A DNA stretch of 26,243 nt, taken from JACPFV01 sp035526825. Lineage in GTDB: Bacteria; Pseudomonadota; Gammaproteobacteria; Nevskiales; Nevskiaceae. Positions 1 through 6,895 of the stretch are shown here, piece after piece. Location: the NCBI GenBank assembly GCA_035526825.1, contig DATLBT010000085.1, forward strand, positions 1 through 26,243, given 5' to 3'. The position numbers and the translations under genes are program-made. Every line of letters starts with the position of its first letter. Position 1 is the first letter of the stretch. The notes beneath the pieces are model-generated. The model worked only from the letters and a program-made list of their open reading frames with translations. It searched no databases and was not told the origin of the DNA.

Positions 1-431
1 GCCTGGATCGACATGCGGCCCGCGACCTCGCTCATCGGCGCCAGCAGCGGCAGGCCGCCGCGGCCGTCGGTAACCGTCTCGTAGGCAATTGCGACGCTGC
101 CGGACTTCACCAGCGCCTGGGTCTGCCCGGGATCGGGCGCGAGGTGCAGGTAGGTAAACAGCACCTGGCCTTCGCGCAGCATCTTGCACTCGCCCGGTTG
201 TGGCTCCTTGACCTTGACGATCATGTCCGCGCGGGAAAAGACCTCCTTGGCCGAGGGCGCGATTTTGGCGCCAGCGCGCACGTACTGGTCGTCGGTAAGG
301 CCGATGCCTTCGCCGGCGCGCTTCTCCACCAGCACTTCGTGCCCGCGCGCGCGCAATTCACGCACACCGGCCGGCGTCAGGCCGACGCGGTACTCATGGT
401 TCTTGATTTCCTTGGGCACGCCGACGCGCAT
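1..431 (-). CDS. ald: Alanine dehydrogenase, N-terminal part (runs off window)
   Basis: NAD-dependent alanine dehydrogenase, which reversibly deaminates L-alanine to pyruvate and ammonia in the cytoplasm. The minus strand reads MRVGVPKEIKNHEYRVGLTP at the N-terminus, the classic start of this family. Residues expected from characterised enzymes fall at the expected places: Arg15 and Lys75 (in VKVKEP) for pyruvate binding and His96 (in TYLHLA) as catalytic base. Only the first 143 codons lie in the window; the nucleotide-binding domain is outside. The ATG at 429-431 is preceded by a strong GGAGGA ribosome binding site five bases upstream. The gene is divergent from the small membrane protein at 485. 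The family call is firm; the lysine-pathway relative saccharopine dehydrogenase shares the fold but not this N-terminal sequence. Confidence 0.95.
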   Translation of the reverse strand, partial: MRVGVPKEIKNHEYRVGLTPAGVRELRARGHEVLVEKRAGEGIGLTDDQYVRAGAKIAPSAKEVFSRADMIVKVKEPQPGECKMLREGQVLFTYLHLAPDPGQTQALVKSGSVAIAYETVTDGRGGLPLLAPMSEVAGRMSIQ

Positions 432-470
432 GCGGGTCCTCCGGCCGGCTTTTTAGTGGAGCAATTCTAT

Positions 471-476
471 TAGACT
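471..476 (+). promoter_or_regulatory. -10-like hexamer TAGACT close to start codon
   Basis: TAGACT ends eight bases before the ATG at 485, and no Shine-Dalgarno sequence lies between. If used as a sigma-70 -10 box, transcription would start at or within a base or two of the ATG. No convincing -35 box was seen. Inference only. Confidence 0.35.
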
Positions 477-484
477 CGCGCCCC

Positions 485-835
485 ATGCTGCTGCGCAATC
501 CGCGTTTTATGGCGTTCCTGCTGGTCGCCGCGGGCCTGGGCGTTGCGGGCTATTTCGGCGAGCAGCGCTCGCGGCTGCCTGAGTGGTCCGAAGCCGAGAT
601 TGAACAGTCAGTGGAATTGAACCTGACGCTGGACCTGAGCCGGCGGGGACCGCACCTGCAGCCCGACGGCGAGCGCATGGACGCCCTGCGCACGGCGGTG
701 CGCGCGGAGGTCGAGGCGGACATTAAGCGCGACCGGGAGCACCTGGAGCGCTGGATTGGGGTGGGGCTGGTCCTGCTCGTGCTGGGCGTAGGGCAGTTTG
801 TGTTCTCCGCGGCATTCCGTCAGAAGTCCGACTGA
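485..835 (+). CDS. Small two-helix membrane protein of unknown function
   Basis: A 116-residue protein that I do not recognise. It has a hydrophobic helix at residues 9-23 and another at 91-109. Between them is a charged, probably helical stretch of about 65 residues rich in Glu, Arg and Asp, ending in a short basic and polar tail. With two membrane helices the middle would be exposed on one side, and the positively charged N-terminus suggests it may be periplasmic. The ATG at 485 is preferred because it follows a TAGACT -10-like box by eight bases and has no competing upstream start. The gene is divergent from ald and convergent with the Ig-repeat lipoprotein, with a bidirectional terminator right after its stop. 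Codon use is high GC like its neighbours, so it is probably real. Confidence 0.7.
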   Translation: MLLRNPRFMAFLLVAAGLGVAGYFGEQRSRLPEWSEAEIEQSVELNLTLDLSRRGPHLQPDGERMDALRTAVRAEVEADIKRDREHLERWIGVGLVLLVLGVGQFVFSAAFRQKSD

Positions 836-848
836 GGCGGTGCTTCAC

Positions 849-881
849 AAAAAAAAGGCGCGGGCACGGCCGCGCCTTTTT
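849..881. terminator. Bidirectional Rho-independent terminator
   Basis: A GC stem GGCGCGG (857-863) pairs perfectly with CCGCGCC (870-876) around a six-base loop. It is flanked by an A-run (849-856) and a T-run (877-881). It therefore works on both strands, between the convergent genes ending at 835 (plus) and 894 (minus). Confidence 0.85.
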
Positions 882-893
882 CAGCGATGTCAA

Positions 894-2783
894 TCAATCT
901 GAATCGTTGCAGGCCAGCTTGCTATCCATGTCATCGTCCTCCGGAGTGCCGTCCCCAGTGCGGTCACCCTCTATTCCATAGGGGCTCACGGGACCCGGCG
1001 GGTTATCGGCATCGCCGGCGGAAATCGGGAGGATGAAATCCACGCTGGTCGTCGCTTCGCTGCCAGTGACCGTCGCGCTGGCCGTCAGCCTGACCACGAC
1101 CCATGTACCGCGGTCCTGCGGATAGGTGACGTCAAACTGGAATGCGCCATTGCTGCCGACGGTGACGCTGTTGGGCACCGTCGCCACGTTGCTCGGATCG
1201 AGTTGACCATTCCCGTTGTCGTCCTCGTTCGCGTCGAGCACGGCGTTGCTGTTGCCGTCTTCGTTGGCACACGTGGCGGTGATGAGGGGAACCTTTTTGT
1301 TGTTGACAGTTACGTATAAACCCTTCCTGAACCGCAACGACTCCGCCTTGAGGAACACCTGGGTTCCGGCAGCGGCCGAGCCGTCACTGCGCGTGACAAT
1401 CACCGAGTACGGGAAGCGGTAGGTCGTCTGGTTGGCCTCGAAAATCTCGTTGCCGGTTCCCAGCACGATGCGCGCCGCACGGCCGCCAACTGTTAACGTC
1501 GTGTTCGCCGTGATTCCATTGACCGTGGCGGAGATCTGCACACCGTCAGTGGCGCTTGTGGTGCCACTCGATGTGTAAATCACCTTGGCCACACCGGCGG
1601 TGTTGGTCGTCACGAGCGGTGTATCGATTGTGCCCCCAGTGTTGTCGGTCAGGCTGAACGACACCTGCACGCCTTTGACCAGGTTGTCGGCAGCATCGCG
1701 CACGGTCGCGGTGATTTCAGAAGTGCTGTTGGTCCCGATAACATCCGGGGAAGCCTGCACCGCGATCTTCGCGGGAGTCGTCGCCACGAATTCTACCTGG
1801 AGGGAAGACTGTGGCTGGGTCCCCGCCGAGCTGGTGGCGACGATCGTCGCCACACCGGCGGAACTCGACGAGATGTCGACCGTCGCGAATCCGCCCACAG
1901 TCGTCGCTGTAGCCGGAGTCAAAGTTCCGCGGGTCGTTGCAAAATTGACCAGGGTGCCGTCCGCCACGTCCACGCCCCCGACGCGCCAGCGCACGGTAAC
2001 CGGCTGGGAGGTGGCGAGGTTGATCTGCGCATTCGCTGACGGAGCCGTGAAGGTGAAACTGTCCGTATTGATGCCGACCGGGTGCGTGTCGGAGATTCCC
2101 AAAGCCGTGGCCGTGAGCGTGTCGGCCGTCGCACCGCTGTTGGTCGGCGTGTACGTGAAAGTCGCCAAACCGCTGGCATTGGTCGTGAGTGTGGTTGCAC
2201 TCAGCGTGTTACCCGCCGATGACGAAATGGTTACAGTGCGGCCGCCGATGCCCTGCTGCGCCGAATCGAGCAGCGTAACGGTGTAAGTCGCCGGTGCTCC
2301 GAACTGTGCATTGTCCGGGCCGGTGATCGAGATAGTGGTGTTGATGACCTCGACTTGAACGGTGTCCGTGGCATTCCCGCTACCGCTGCCCGAACGCGCG
2401 ACGGCGTTGACAACTAGAAAACGATTAGTGGGATCGTTGCCGGTGGTGACGACCGTGGTAGCAAAACCATCAGCGTTGGTTGTTGCAACCTGGGGATTGA
2501 CGATACCCCCGTTGTCGACGCTGAAGTTGACCCTGGCCCCGGAGACGACGCCATTGTCCGCGTCGCGTACGAACGCTGTGATCGTCACGCCTTCGCCGGT
2601 AGTGTTGCCCTCCGACGGCAATTGCGGCTGACTCACCGTGAGATCGACGACCGTCGGGATGCCCGTCCCGGTCGGGGTCGGCGTCGTCGGCGCGACGCCA
2701 TCCTCAAACGAGACGCCGTTGTTGCACGCGCTCAGCAGAACTGCGCATGCCAGACTGAGAATCCCAAAGGCAGAGCTACGCAT
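894..2783 (-). CDS. Ig-like (Big_1/invasin-type) repeat lipoprotein with EF-hand-like loops
   Basis: A 629-residue putative outer-membrane or surface lipoprotein. Residues 1-20 form a signal peptide with lipobox LLSAC, so lipidation is expected at Cys20. The body is a run of about four Ig-like domains with recurring signatures such as TTNADGFATTVV, TTNASGLATFTY and TTNTAGVAKVIY, typical of bacterial Big_1/invasin-type Ig folds. Near residues 508-532 there are two EF-hand-like acidic loops (DGNSNAVLDANE and DDNGNGQLDPSN), and the C-terminus is Asp-rich, suggesting calcium binding. The ATG at 2783 follows a GGGGGA ribosome site. GC content looks lower than in the flanking genes, which could mean transfer or just Thr/Val/Asn-rich repeats. 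Adhesion or matrix binding is plausible from the family, but the ligand is unknown. Confidence 0.85.
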   Translation of the reverse strand: MRSSAFGILSLACAVLLSACNNGVSFEDGVAPTTPTPTGTGIPTVVDLTVSQPQLPSEGNTTGEGVTITAFVRDADNGVVSGARVNFSVDNGGIVNPQVATTNADGFATTVVTTGNDPTNRFLVVNAVARSGSGSGNATDTVQVEVINTTISITGPDNAQFGAPATYTVTLLDSAQQGIGGRTVTISSSAGNTLSATTLTTNASGLATFTYTPTNSGATADTLTATALGISDTHPVGINTDSFTFTAPSANAQINLATSQPVTVRWRVGGVDVADGTLVNFATTRGTLTPATATTVGGFATVDISSSSAGVATIVATSSAGTQPQSSLQVEFVATTPAKIAVQASPDVIGTNSTSEITATVRDAADNLVKGVQVSFSLTDNTGGTIDTPLVTTNTAGVAKVIYTSSGTTSATDGVQISATVNGITANTTLTVGGRAARIVLGTGNEIFEANQTTYRFPYSVIVTRSDGSAAAGTQVFLKAESLRFRKGLYVTVNNKKVPLITATCANEDGNSNAVLDANEDDNGNGQLDPSNVATVPNSVTVGSNGAFQFDVTYPQDRGTWVVVRLTASATVTGSEATTSVDFILPISAGDADNPPGPVSPYGIEGDRTGDGTPEDDDMDSKLACNDSD

Positions 2784-2972
2784 AAAATCCCCCGAATCGC
2801 ACCCGTGTCACTCCACGGTGATTTGCAATGATGCTAAAGCAAAAACCCTGACAAAACAAGAAGCTCAGCCACAAACCTAAAGATAATTTGCAGGAGTCGA
2901 GATCGGGACGTAGCCCGCCCCCTCCAGATTGCACTTCTACAGCCTCTACGGAAGCCAGTTACCGACATACGG

Positions 2973-3048
2973 TGGCGCCCTCGAGACGAATCGAACGTCC
3001 GACCTGCCGCTTAGGAGGCGGCTGCTCTATCCACTGAGCTACGAGGGC
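2973..3048 (-). tRNA. tRNA-Arg (anticodon CCT)
   Basis: A complete 76-base cloverleaf on the minus strand. The acceptor stem pairs GCCCTCG with CGAGGGC, the discriminator is G and CCA is encoded. The D arm is GCTC/GAGC, the anticodon loop CTCCTAA carries CCT, and the T loop is TTCGATT. It reads AGG codons. It lies 26 bases downstream of the ABC ATPase stop on the same strand. No integrase or direct repeat marks it as an attachment site here. Confidence 0.96.
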
Positions 3049-3074
3049 CGTTAACCGGCTGATAAGGCGGGATT

Positions 3075-3824
3075 CTAGGCCTTCAGGACCTGGCCGAGGA
3101 ACGCGCGCAGGCGCTCGTTCGCCGGCTGGCCAAAGAAGCCGTCCGGACTGTCCTGGTAGACCAGCTCACCGCCGTCCATGAACAGCACGCGATGAGCGAC
3201 CGCGCGCGCAAAGCCCATCTCGTGGGTCACGACGACCATGGTCATGCCTTCGGCCGCCAAAGCCTGCATGACCTCCAGCACTTCGCCGACCATCTCCGGA
3301 TCGAGCGAGCTGGTGGGTTCGTCGAACAACATGATGTCCGGCTCCATCGCCAGCGCACGGGCGATCGCCACGCGCTGCTGCTGGCCGCCCGACAATTGCG
3401 CCGGAAAGCTGGCGCCCCGCTCCGCCAGCCCGACCTTCGCCAGCAACTTGCTCGCGCGCGACTCGGCTTCCGCCACGGTCAACGCCCCGACCTGGCGCGG
3501 CGCCAGCATCACGTTGCCGAGCGCCGACTTGTGCGGAAACAGGTTGAATTGCTGGAACACCATGCCGACGCGCTGGCGCAACTTGTTGAGGTCGGTGTGG
3601 CGGTCGTGCACGGGCTGGCCGTCGACCCAAACCTCGCCTTCGCTGACGCGTTCGAGCCCATTCAGCATGCGCAGCAGCGTCGACTTGCCCGAGCCGCTGG
3701 GGCCGACGATCACCACGACCTCGCCCGGCTGCACGGTGAGCGACACGCCCTTGAGCGCGGCCACGCCGTTGGCAAAGCGCTTGCCGACGTTCTTCAGCTC
3801 GATCTGCGGCTTGCCTTCAATCAC
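3075..3824 (-). CDS. Polar amino acid ABC transporter ATP-binding protein (GlnQ/HisP family)
   Basis: A 249-residue cytoplasmic ATPase that drives amino acid import. Walker A GPSGSGKST is at residues 41-49, the Q-loop lies in VFQQFNLFP, the ABC signature LSGGQQQ is at 144-150 and Walker B IMLFDEP at 164-170. An H-loop follows in VVVTHEMGFA. Length and sequence are those of the GlnQ/HisP/ArtP subfamily. Its ATG overlaps the end of the permease gene by eight bases, so the two are translationally coupled. It is the last gene of a three-gene importer operon. Substrate cannot be read from this subunit; position next to the AST genes suggests arginine or a related amino acid. Confidence 0.95.
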   Translation of the reverse strand: MIEGKPQIELKNVGKRFANGVAALKGVSLTVQPGEVVVIVGPSGSGKSTLLRMLNGLERVSEGEVWVDGQPVHDRHTDLNKLRQRVGMVFQQFNLFPHKSALGNVMLAPRQVGALTVAEAESRASKLLAKVGLAERGASFPAQLSGGQQQRVAIARALAMEPDIMLFDEPTSSLDPEMVGEVLEVMQALAAEGMTMVVVTHEMGFARAVAHRVLFMDGGELVYQDSPDGFFGQPANERLRAFLGQVLKA

Positions 3825-4776
3825 TGGCGGCGAGCCTCCGCTCGAGACGCCGCACCAGCAGCGACAGCGCGCCGGTCAGCACGAGGTACATCAGCGCCAC
3901 CGTGAACCACACTTCGAACGGGCTGAAGGTCGAGGTCACCACCTCGCGCCCGGCTTTCGACAAGTCCGTGATCGCGATGATCGAGACCAGCGAGGAATCC
4001 TTGATCAGGTTGATGAACTGCCCCGCGAGCGGCGGCAGCGTGCGCCGCAGCGCCTGCGGCAGGATCACGTGGCGCATCGCGGCCGCGTAACCCATGCCGA
4101 GGCTGCGCGCCGCCTCCATCTGGCCGCGCGGCACGGCCTCGATGCCCGCTCGCACGATCTCGGCGACGTAGGCGCCGGTGAAAACGGCCAGCGCCGCGAC
4201 GCCCGCGGTGAACGGCGACAATTTCAGCACCGTGCCGATGAAGAAATAGAAGATGAAGATCTGCACGAGCAGTGGCGTGCCGCGCACGAGTTCCACGTAA
4301 GTCGTTGCGAGGCCATGCGCCGCGGGATTGGCGGACACGCGCCCGAGGCCCGCGACCAGGCCCAGCACCAGCGCGAACACCAGCGACCACGCGGAGATCT
4401 TAAGCGTGACCCAAAGGCCGATGAGCAGCGGGCCCGGCGCGTAGCCTTCGCGCATCGCAACGATGTCGCCCTCGAACACCGGATCGCCGTCCGCCGCCGC
4501 GATGCGGTCGACATTCTCGATGTGCGTGACCGCAGGCGGATCAGTCTGCGTGTGGATCTCGAGCGCCCGTGGATCGTCGACCAGCTTGATCACGCCATCG
4601 GTCGGCGCGGCGACGCGCTCGCCTTCCTGGCTGACCACGTATTGCGGGATCTTGTCCCAGCGCCAGTCGTAATCGATGCGCTGGCTCGCCGACCAGACGC
4701 CGTAGCCGAGCGTGGCGATCACTGCGGCGTAGACACCGCGCCAGAGCCAGCGGTTGGGATAAGGGTGTGGTTGCAT
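3817..4776 (-). CDS. Polar amino acid ABC transporter permease (HisM/GlnP family)
   Basis: A 319-residue inner-membrane permease. A first helix at about residues 14-30 is followed by a non-membrane segment of about 80 residues, then the standard BPD_transp_1 core beginning near residue 113. The EAA loop that contacts the ATPase is visible at about residues 217-245 (MEAARSLGMGYAAAMRHVI, then LPQALRR). The long segment between the first helix and the core, beginning RIDYDWRWDKIPQYV, makes it longer than minimal HisM/GlnP proteins; such extended permeases occur in glutamate/aspartate-type and YhdX-like transporters. Only one permease gene is present, so it presumably acts as a homodimer. It starts 13 bases after the binding-protein stop and overlaps the ATPase gene. 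Confidence 0.93.
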   Translation of the reverse strand: MQPHPYPNRWLWRGVYAAVIATLGYGVWSASQRIDYDWRWDKIPQYVVSQEGERVAAPTDGVIKLVDDPRALEIHTQTDPPAVTHIENVDRIAAADGDPVFEGDIVAMREGYAPGPLLIGLWVTLKISAWSLVFALVLGLVAGLGRVSANPAAHGLATTYVELVRGTPLLVQIFIFYFFIGTVLKLSPFTAGVAALAVFTGAYVAEIVRAGIEAVPRGQMEAARSLGMGYAAAMRHVILPQALRRTLPPLAGQFINLIKDSSLVSIIAITDLSKAGREVVTSTFSPFEVWFTVALMYLVLTGALSLLVRRLERRLAASD

Positions 4777-4789
4777 CAGGCCGGGCGGC

Positions 4790-5656
4790 CTAATTGACGT
4801 TCGCGAGCCAGGCGTTGCTCTCGAACCACTTCTTGTACAGCGCCTGGTAGCGCCCGTCTTTCTTCAAGCCCGCGAGGAACTCGTTGAGCCAGGCACGCAA
4901 GGCCGGATCGTTCTTGCGAATCGCCCAACCCAGGTCCTCGCGCGTGAAGGGCTCGTGCAGGTGCACGAGGCTTTTCGGATTCTGCGCGGCCATCACGGCG
5001 TTGAACGGCAGGTCGTAAACGAACCCGTCGGCGCGGCCGTTGCGCACCTCGATGGCCGCATCCGCTTCGTGCTCGAACGTGCGGATCTTCGCGCGCTTGA
5101 ACGCCTTGCGCGTGGCGATCTCGCCGGTGGTGCCGAGCTTGCTCAGAACGGTGAACTCGGGCGTGTCGAGGTCCTTGTGCGACTTGATGCGGTCTTTCAG
5201 ATTCGCGCGCAGCAGCACCGTCTGGCCGATCGTCAGGTACGGGTCGCAGAAATCGACGCGCTCCGCGCGCTCCGGCGTGATGGTCATGCCGCCCATCAAG
5301 ACGTCGAACTTGTCCGTCAGCAAGGCCGGGATGATGCCGTCCCAGGCCTGGTTCACGACGGTGACCTTCACGCCGAGCTTGCGCGCCATGAGCTTGGCGA
5401 GGTCGATGTCGAAGCCGATCAGCTCGCCGCTCTTGTCGCGCATCTCGAATGGCATGTAGCCGGCCTCGAGCCCGACGCGCAGCTCCCCGCGCGCCTTGAT
5501 CTTCGCCAAGGTGGGACTCTCGTCGGTCGGAACCGCGGCCTGCGCGCTGATCAGTGTCATCCCGAGGAGCGCAGCGACGAGGGATCGCGTTCTGAATGCG
5601 ATCCCTCGCTCCGCTCGGGATGACACGGTTTGGGGCGACACGGTGGGATGATTCAT
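4790..5656 (-). CDS. Periplasmic amino acid-binding protein (SBP_bac_3) with repeat-derived signal peptide
   Basis: A 288-residue solute-binding component of the importer. The mature part has family 3 hallmarks: LRVGLEAGYMPFEM, GELIGFDIDLAKLMARKLG and the stretch from WDGIIPALLTDKFD to MTITPERAERVDF. It should bind an amino acid in the periplasm and deliver it to the permease. The N-terminus is odd: residues 11-34 are the translation of a REP-like palindrome (5554-5626), which supplies the basic n-region and the hydrophobic core SLVAALLGMTLISA, with predicted cleavage near AQA/AVP (residue 40). The only later in-frame Met near the start (Met33) would leave no export signal, so the ATG at 5656 is preferred. 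It is divergent from the M20 hydrolase by 18 bases and leads the operon. Confidence 0.92.
   Translation of the reverse strand: MNHPTVSPQTVSSRAERGIAFRTRSLVAALLGMTLISAQAAVPTDESPTLAKIKARGELRVGLEAGYMPFEMRDKSGELIGFDIDLAKLMARKLGVKVTVVNQAWDGIIPALLTDKFDVLMGGMTITPERAERVDFCDPYLTIGQTVLLRANLKDRIKSHKDLDTPEFTVLSKLGTTGEIATRKAFKRAKIRTFEHEADAAIEVRNGRADGFVYDLPFNAVMAAQNPKSLVHLHEPFTREDLGWAIRKNDPALRAWLNEFLAGLKKDGRYQALYKKWFESNAWLANVN
5554..5626. repeat. REP-like imperfect palindrome inside a coding region
   Basis: The outer arms gtgtcatcccgag (5554-5566) and ctcgggatgacac (5614-5626) are exact reverse complements. The inner arms gagggatcgc (5579-5588) and gcgatccctc (5598-5607) are also exact. The segments between outer and inner arms differ in length (12 versus 6 bases). 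The motif resembles dispersed extragenic palindromes found in many bacterial genomes, but here it is inside the binding-protein gene. A decayed half-copy lies at 16366-16386. Confidence 0.85.
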
Positions 5657-5663
5657 GCCCCGC

Positions 5664-5669
5664 TAGAAT
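5664..5669 (+). promoter_or_regulatory. -10-like hexamer TAGAAT immediately before start codon
   Basis: TAGAAT ends five bases before the ATG at 5675 and there is no ribosome binding site. A start six to seven bases downstream would be at the A of the ATG itself. It lies in the 18-base gap between the divergent importer and AST genes. No clear -35 was seen. Confidence 0.45.
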
Positions 5670-5674
5670 GCCAC

Positions 5675-6895
5675 ATGCTCGCGTCATACCAATCCCATCT
5701 CGACTGGATTTCCGCGCAGGTCCCCGCACAGCGCGACGAGCTGCTGCGCCTGTCGAACATCAACTCCGGCAGCTACAACGCCGCGGGCGTGGACCGCGTC
5801 GCCGATCGCGTCGCCGAGCTGTTCACGCCGCTCGGCGCGAACGCCGAGCGCATCGAGTTGCCTGCGCATCGCGTCACCAATGACCGCGGCGAAGCCGTGT
5901 CGAACGCGGTCGGCCGCGCGCTGCGCCTGCGTCGTCGGCCCGAGGCGAAGCTGCGCATCTTCCTCGCCGGCCACCTCGACACCGTGTTCAGCGAGAAGCA
6001 CCCGTTCCAGGCTGCGCGCGTCGTCAACGACGACACGCTGAACGGCCCCGGCGTCGCCGACCTCAAGGGCGGCCTGCTGGTGATGCTGCTGGCGCTGTCG
6101 GCGCTCGAGCGCAGCCCGTGGAAAGACGCGATCGGTTGGGAAGTGTTGTTCAACCCGGATGAGGAGATCGGCTCGGAGGGCTCGGCGCCGCTGTTCAAGG
6201 ATGCGGCGGGCCGCCATGACATTGGCCTGGTGTTCGAGCCGTCATTCCCCGACGGCAACCTCGCCGGTGCGCGCAAGGGCTCGGGCAATTTCGACGTCAT
6301 CGTGCAAGGCCGCGCCGCGCACGCCGGGCGTGAGCCGCATCTGGGCCGCAACGCGATCCGCGCCGCAGCCGACTGCGTCCAGGCCATCGATCAACTCAAC
6401 GGCAAGCGCGACGGCGTCACGCTCAACGTCGGCTACGTGCACGGCGGCGGCCCGACCAACATCGTGCCGGACCGCTGCATCGTCAAGTTCAACGTGCGCA
6501 CGGAGCGGCCTGACGACGAGCGCTGGCTGCATGAGGAACTCGACCGCGTGCTCGCCGCTGCGAGGCAGCGCGAGGGCATCCAGCTCGAGCTGCGCGGCAG
6601 CTTCACGCGCACGCCGAAGGTACTCACGCCCGCCATCGAACGCCTCGCCGGCATGATCGGCGACTGCGGCCGCCAGCTCGGACTCGAGCTCGCCTTCAAG
6701 CCTACCGGCGGCTGCTGCGATGGCAACAACCTAGCCGCGGCAGGACTGCCCAACATCGACAACCTCGGCGTGGTCGGTGGTGAGATCCACAGCGACCGCG
6801 AGTTCATGCGCGTCAGCAGCATCGGCGAGCGTGCGCAACTGTCTGCGTTGCTGATGCTGCGCCTCGCGAGCGGCGACCTGGAGTGGCGGCGGTGA
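5675..6895 (+). CDS. M20-family metallohydrolase, candidate succinylglutamate desuccinylase replacing AstE
   Basis: A 406-residue M20/M25/M40 hydrolase (DapE, ArgE and carboxypeptidase G2 relatives), a two-zinc amidase. Expected metal ligands and catalytic residues are present: His100 and Asp102 in GHLDT, Asp129 in GVADLKGG, Glu163/Glu164 in PDEEIGSEG, Glu188 in FEPS and His372 in GEIHSD. A dimerisation domain, with FDVIVQGRAAHAG at its start, lies in the middle. The stop overlaps the GTG of astA by four bases, so it is the first gene of the AST operon. No M14-type AstE is present in the window. Because M20 enzymes remove succinyl or acetyl groups from amino acids (DapE, ArgE), it probably releases glutamate from N-succinylglutamate; that role is inferred. 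The ATG at 5675 is chosen over upstream starts because these fall in the divergent gene. Confidence 0.88.
   Translation: MLASYQSHLDWISAQVPAQRDELLRLSNINSGSYNAAGVDRVADRVAELFTPLGANAERIELPAHRVTNDRGEAVSNAVGRALRLRRRPEAKLRIFLAGHLDTVFSEKHPFQAARVVNDDTLNGPGVADLKGGLLVMLLALSALERSPWKDAIGWEVLFNPDEEIGSEGSAPLFKDAAGRHDIGLVFEPSFPDGNLAGARKGSGNFDVIVQGRAAHAGREPHLGRNAIRAAADCVQAIDQLNGKRDGVTLNVGYVHGGGPTNIVPDRCIVKFNVRTERPDDERWLHEELDRVLAAARQREGIQLELRGSFTRTPKVLTPAIERLAGMIGDCGRQLGLELAFKPTGGCCDGNNLAAAGLPNIDNLGVVGGEIHSDREFMRVSSIGERAQLSALLMLRLASGDLEWRR

Noticed and set aside
1585..2286. 233-codon open frame on the plus strand opposite the Ig lipoprotein
   Set aside because: A shadow of the Thr/Val-rich repeats on the minus strand, with no recognisable domain or ribosome site.
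2973..3048. tRNA-Arg(CCU) as an integration site for a mobile element
   Set aside because: No integrase, direct repeat of the tRNA end or foreign cargo genes are seen beside it.
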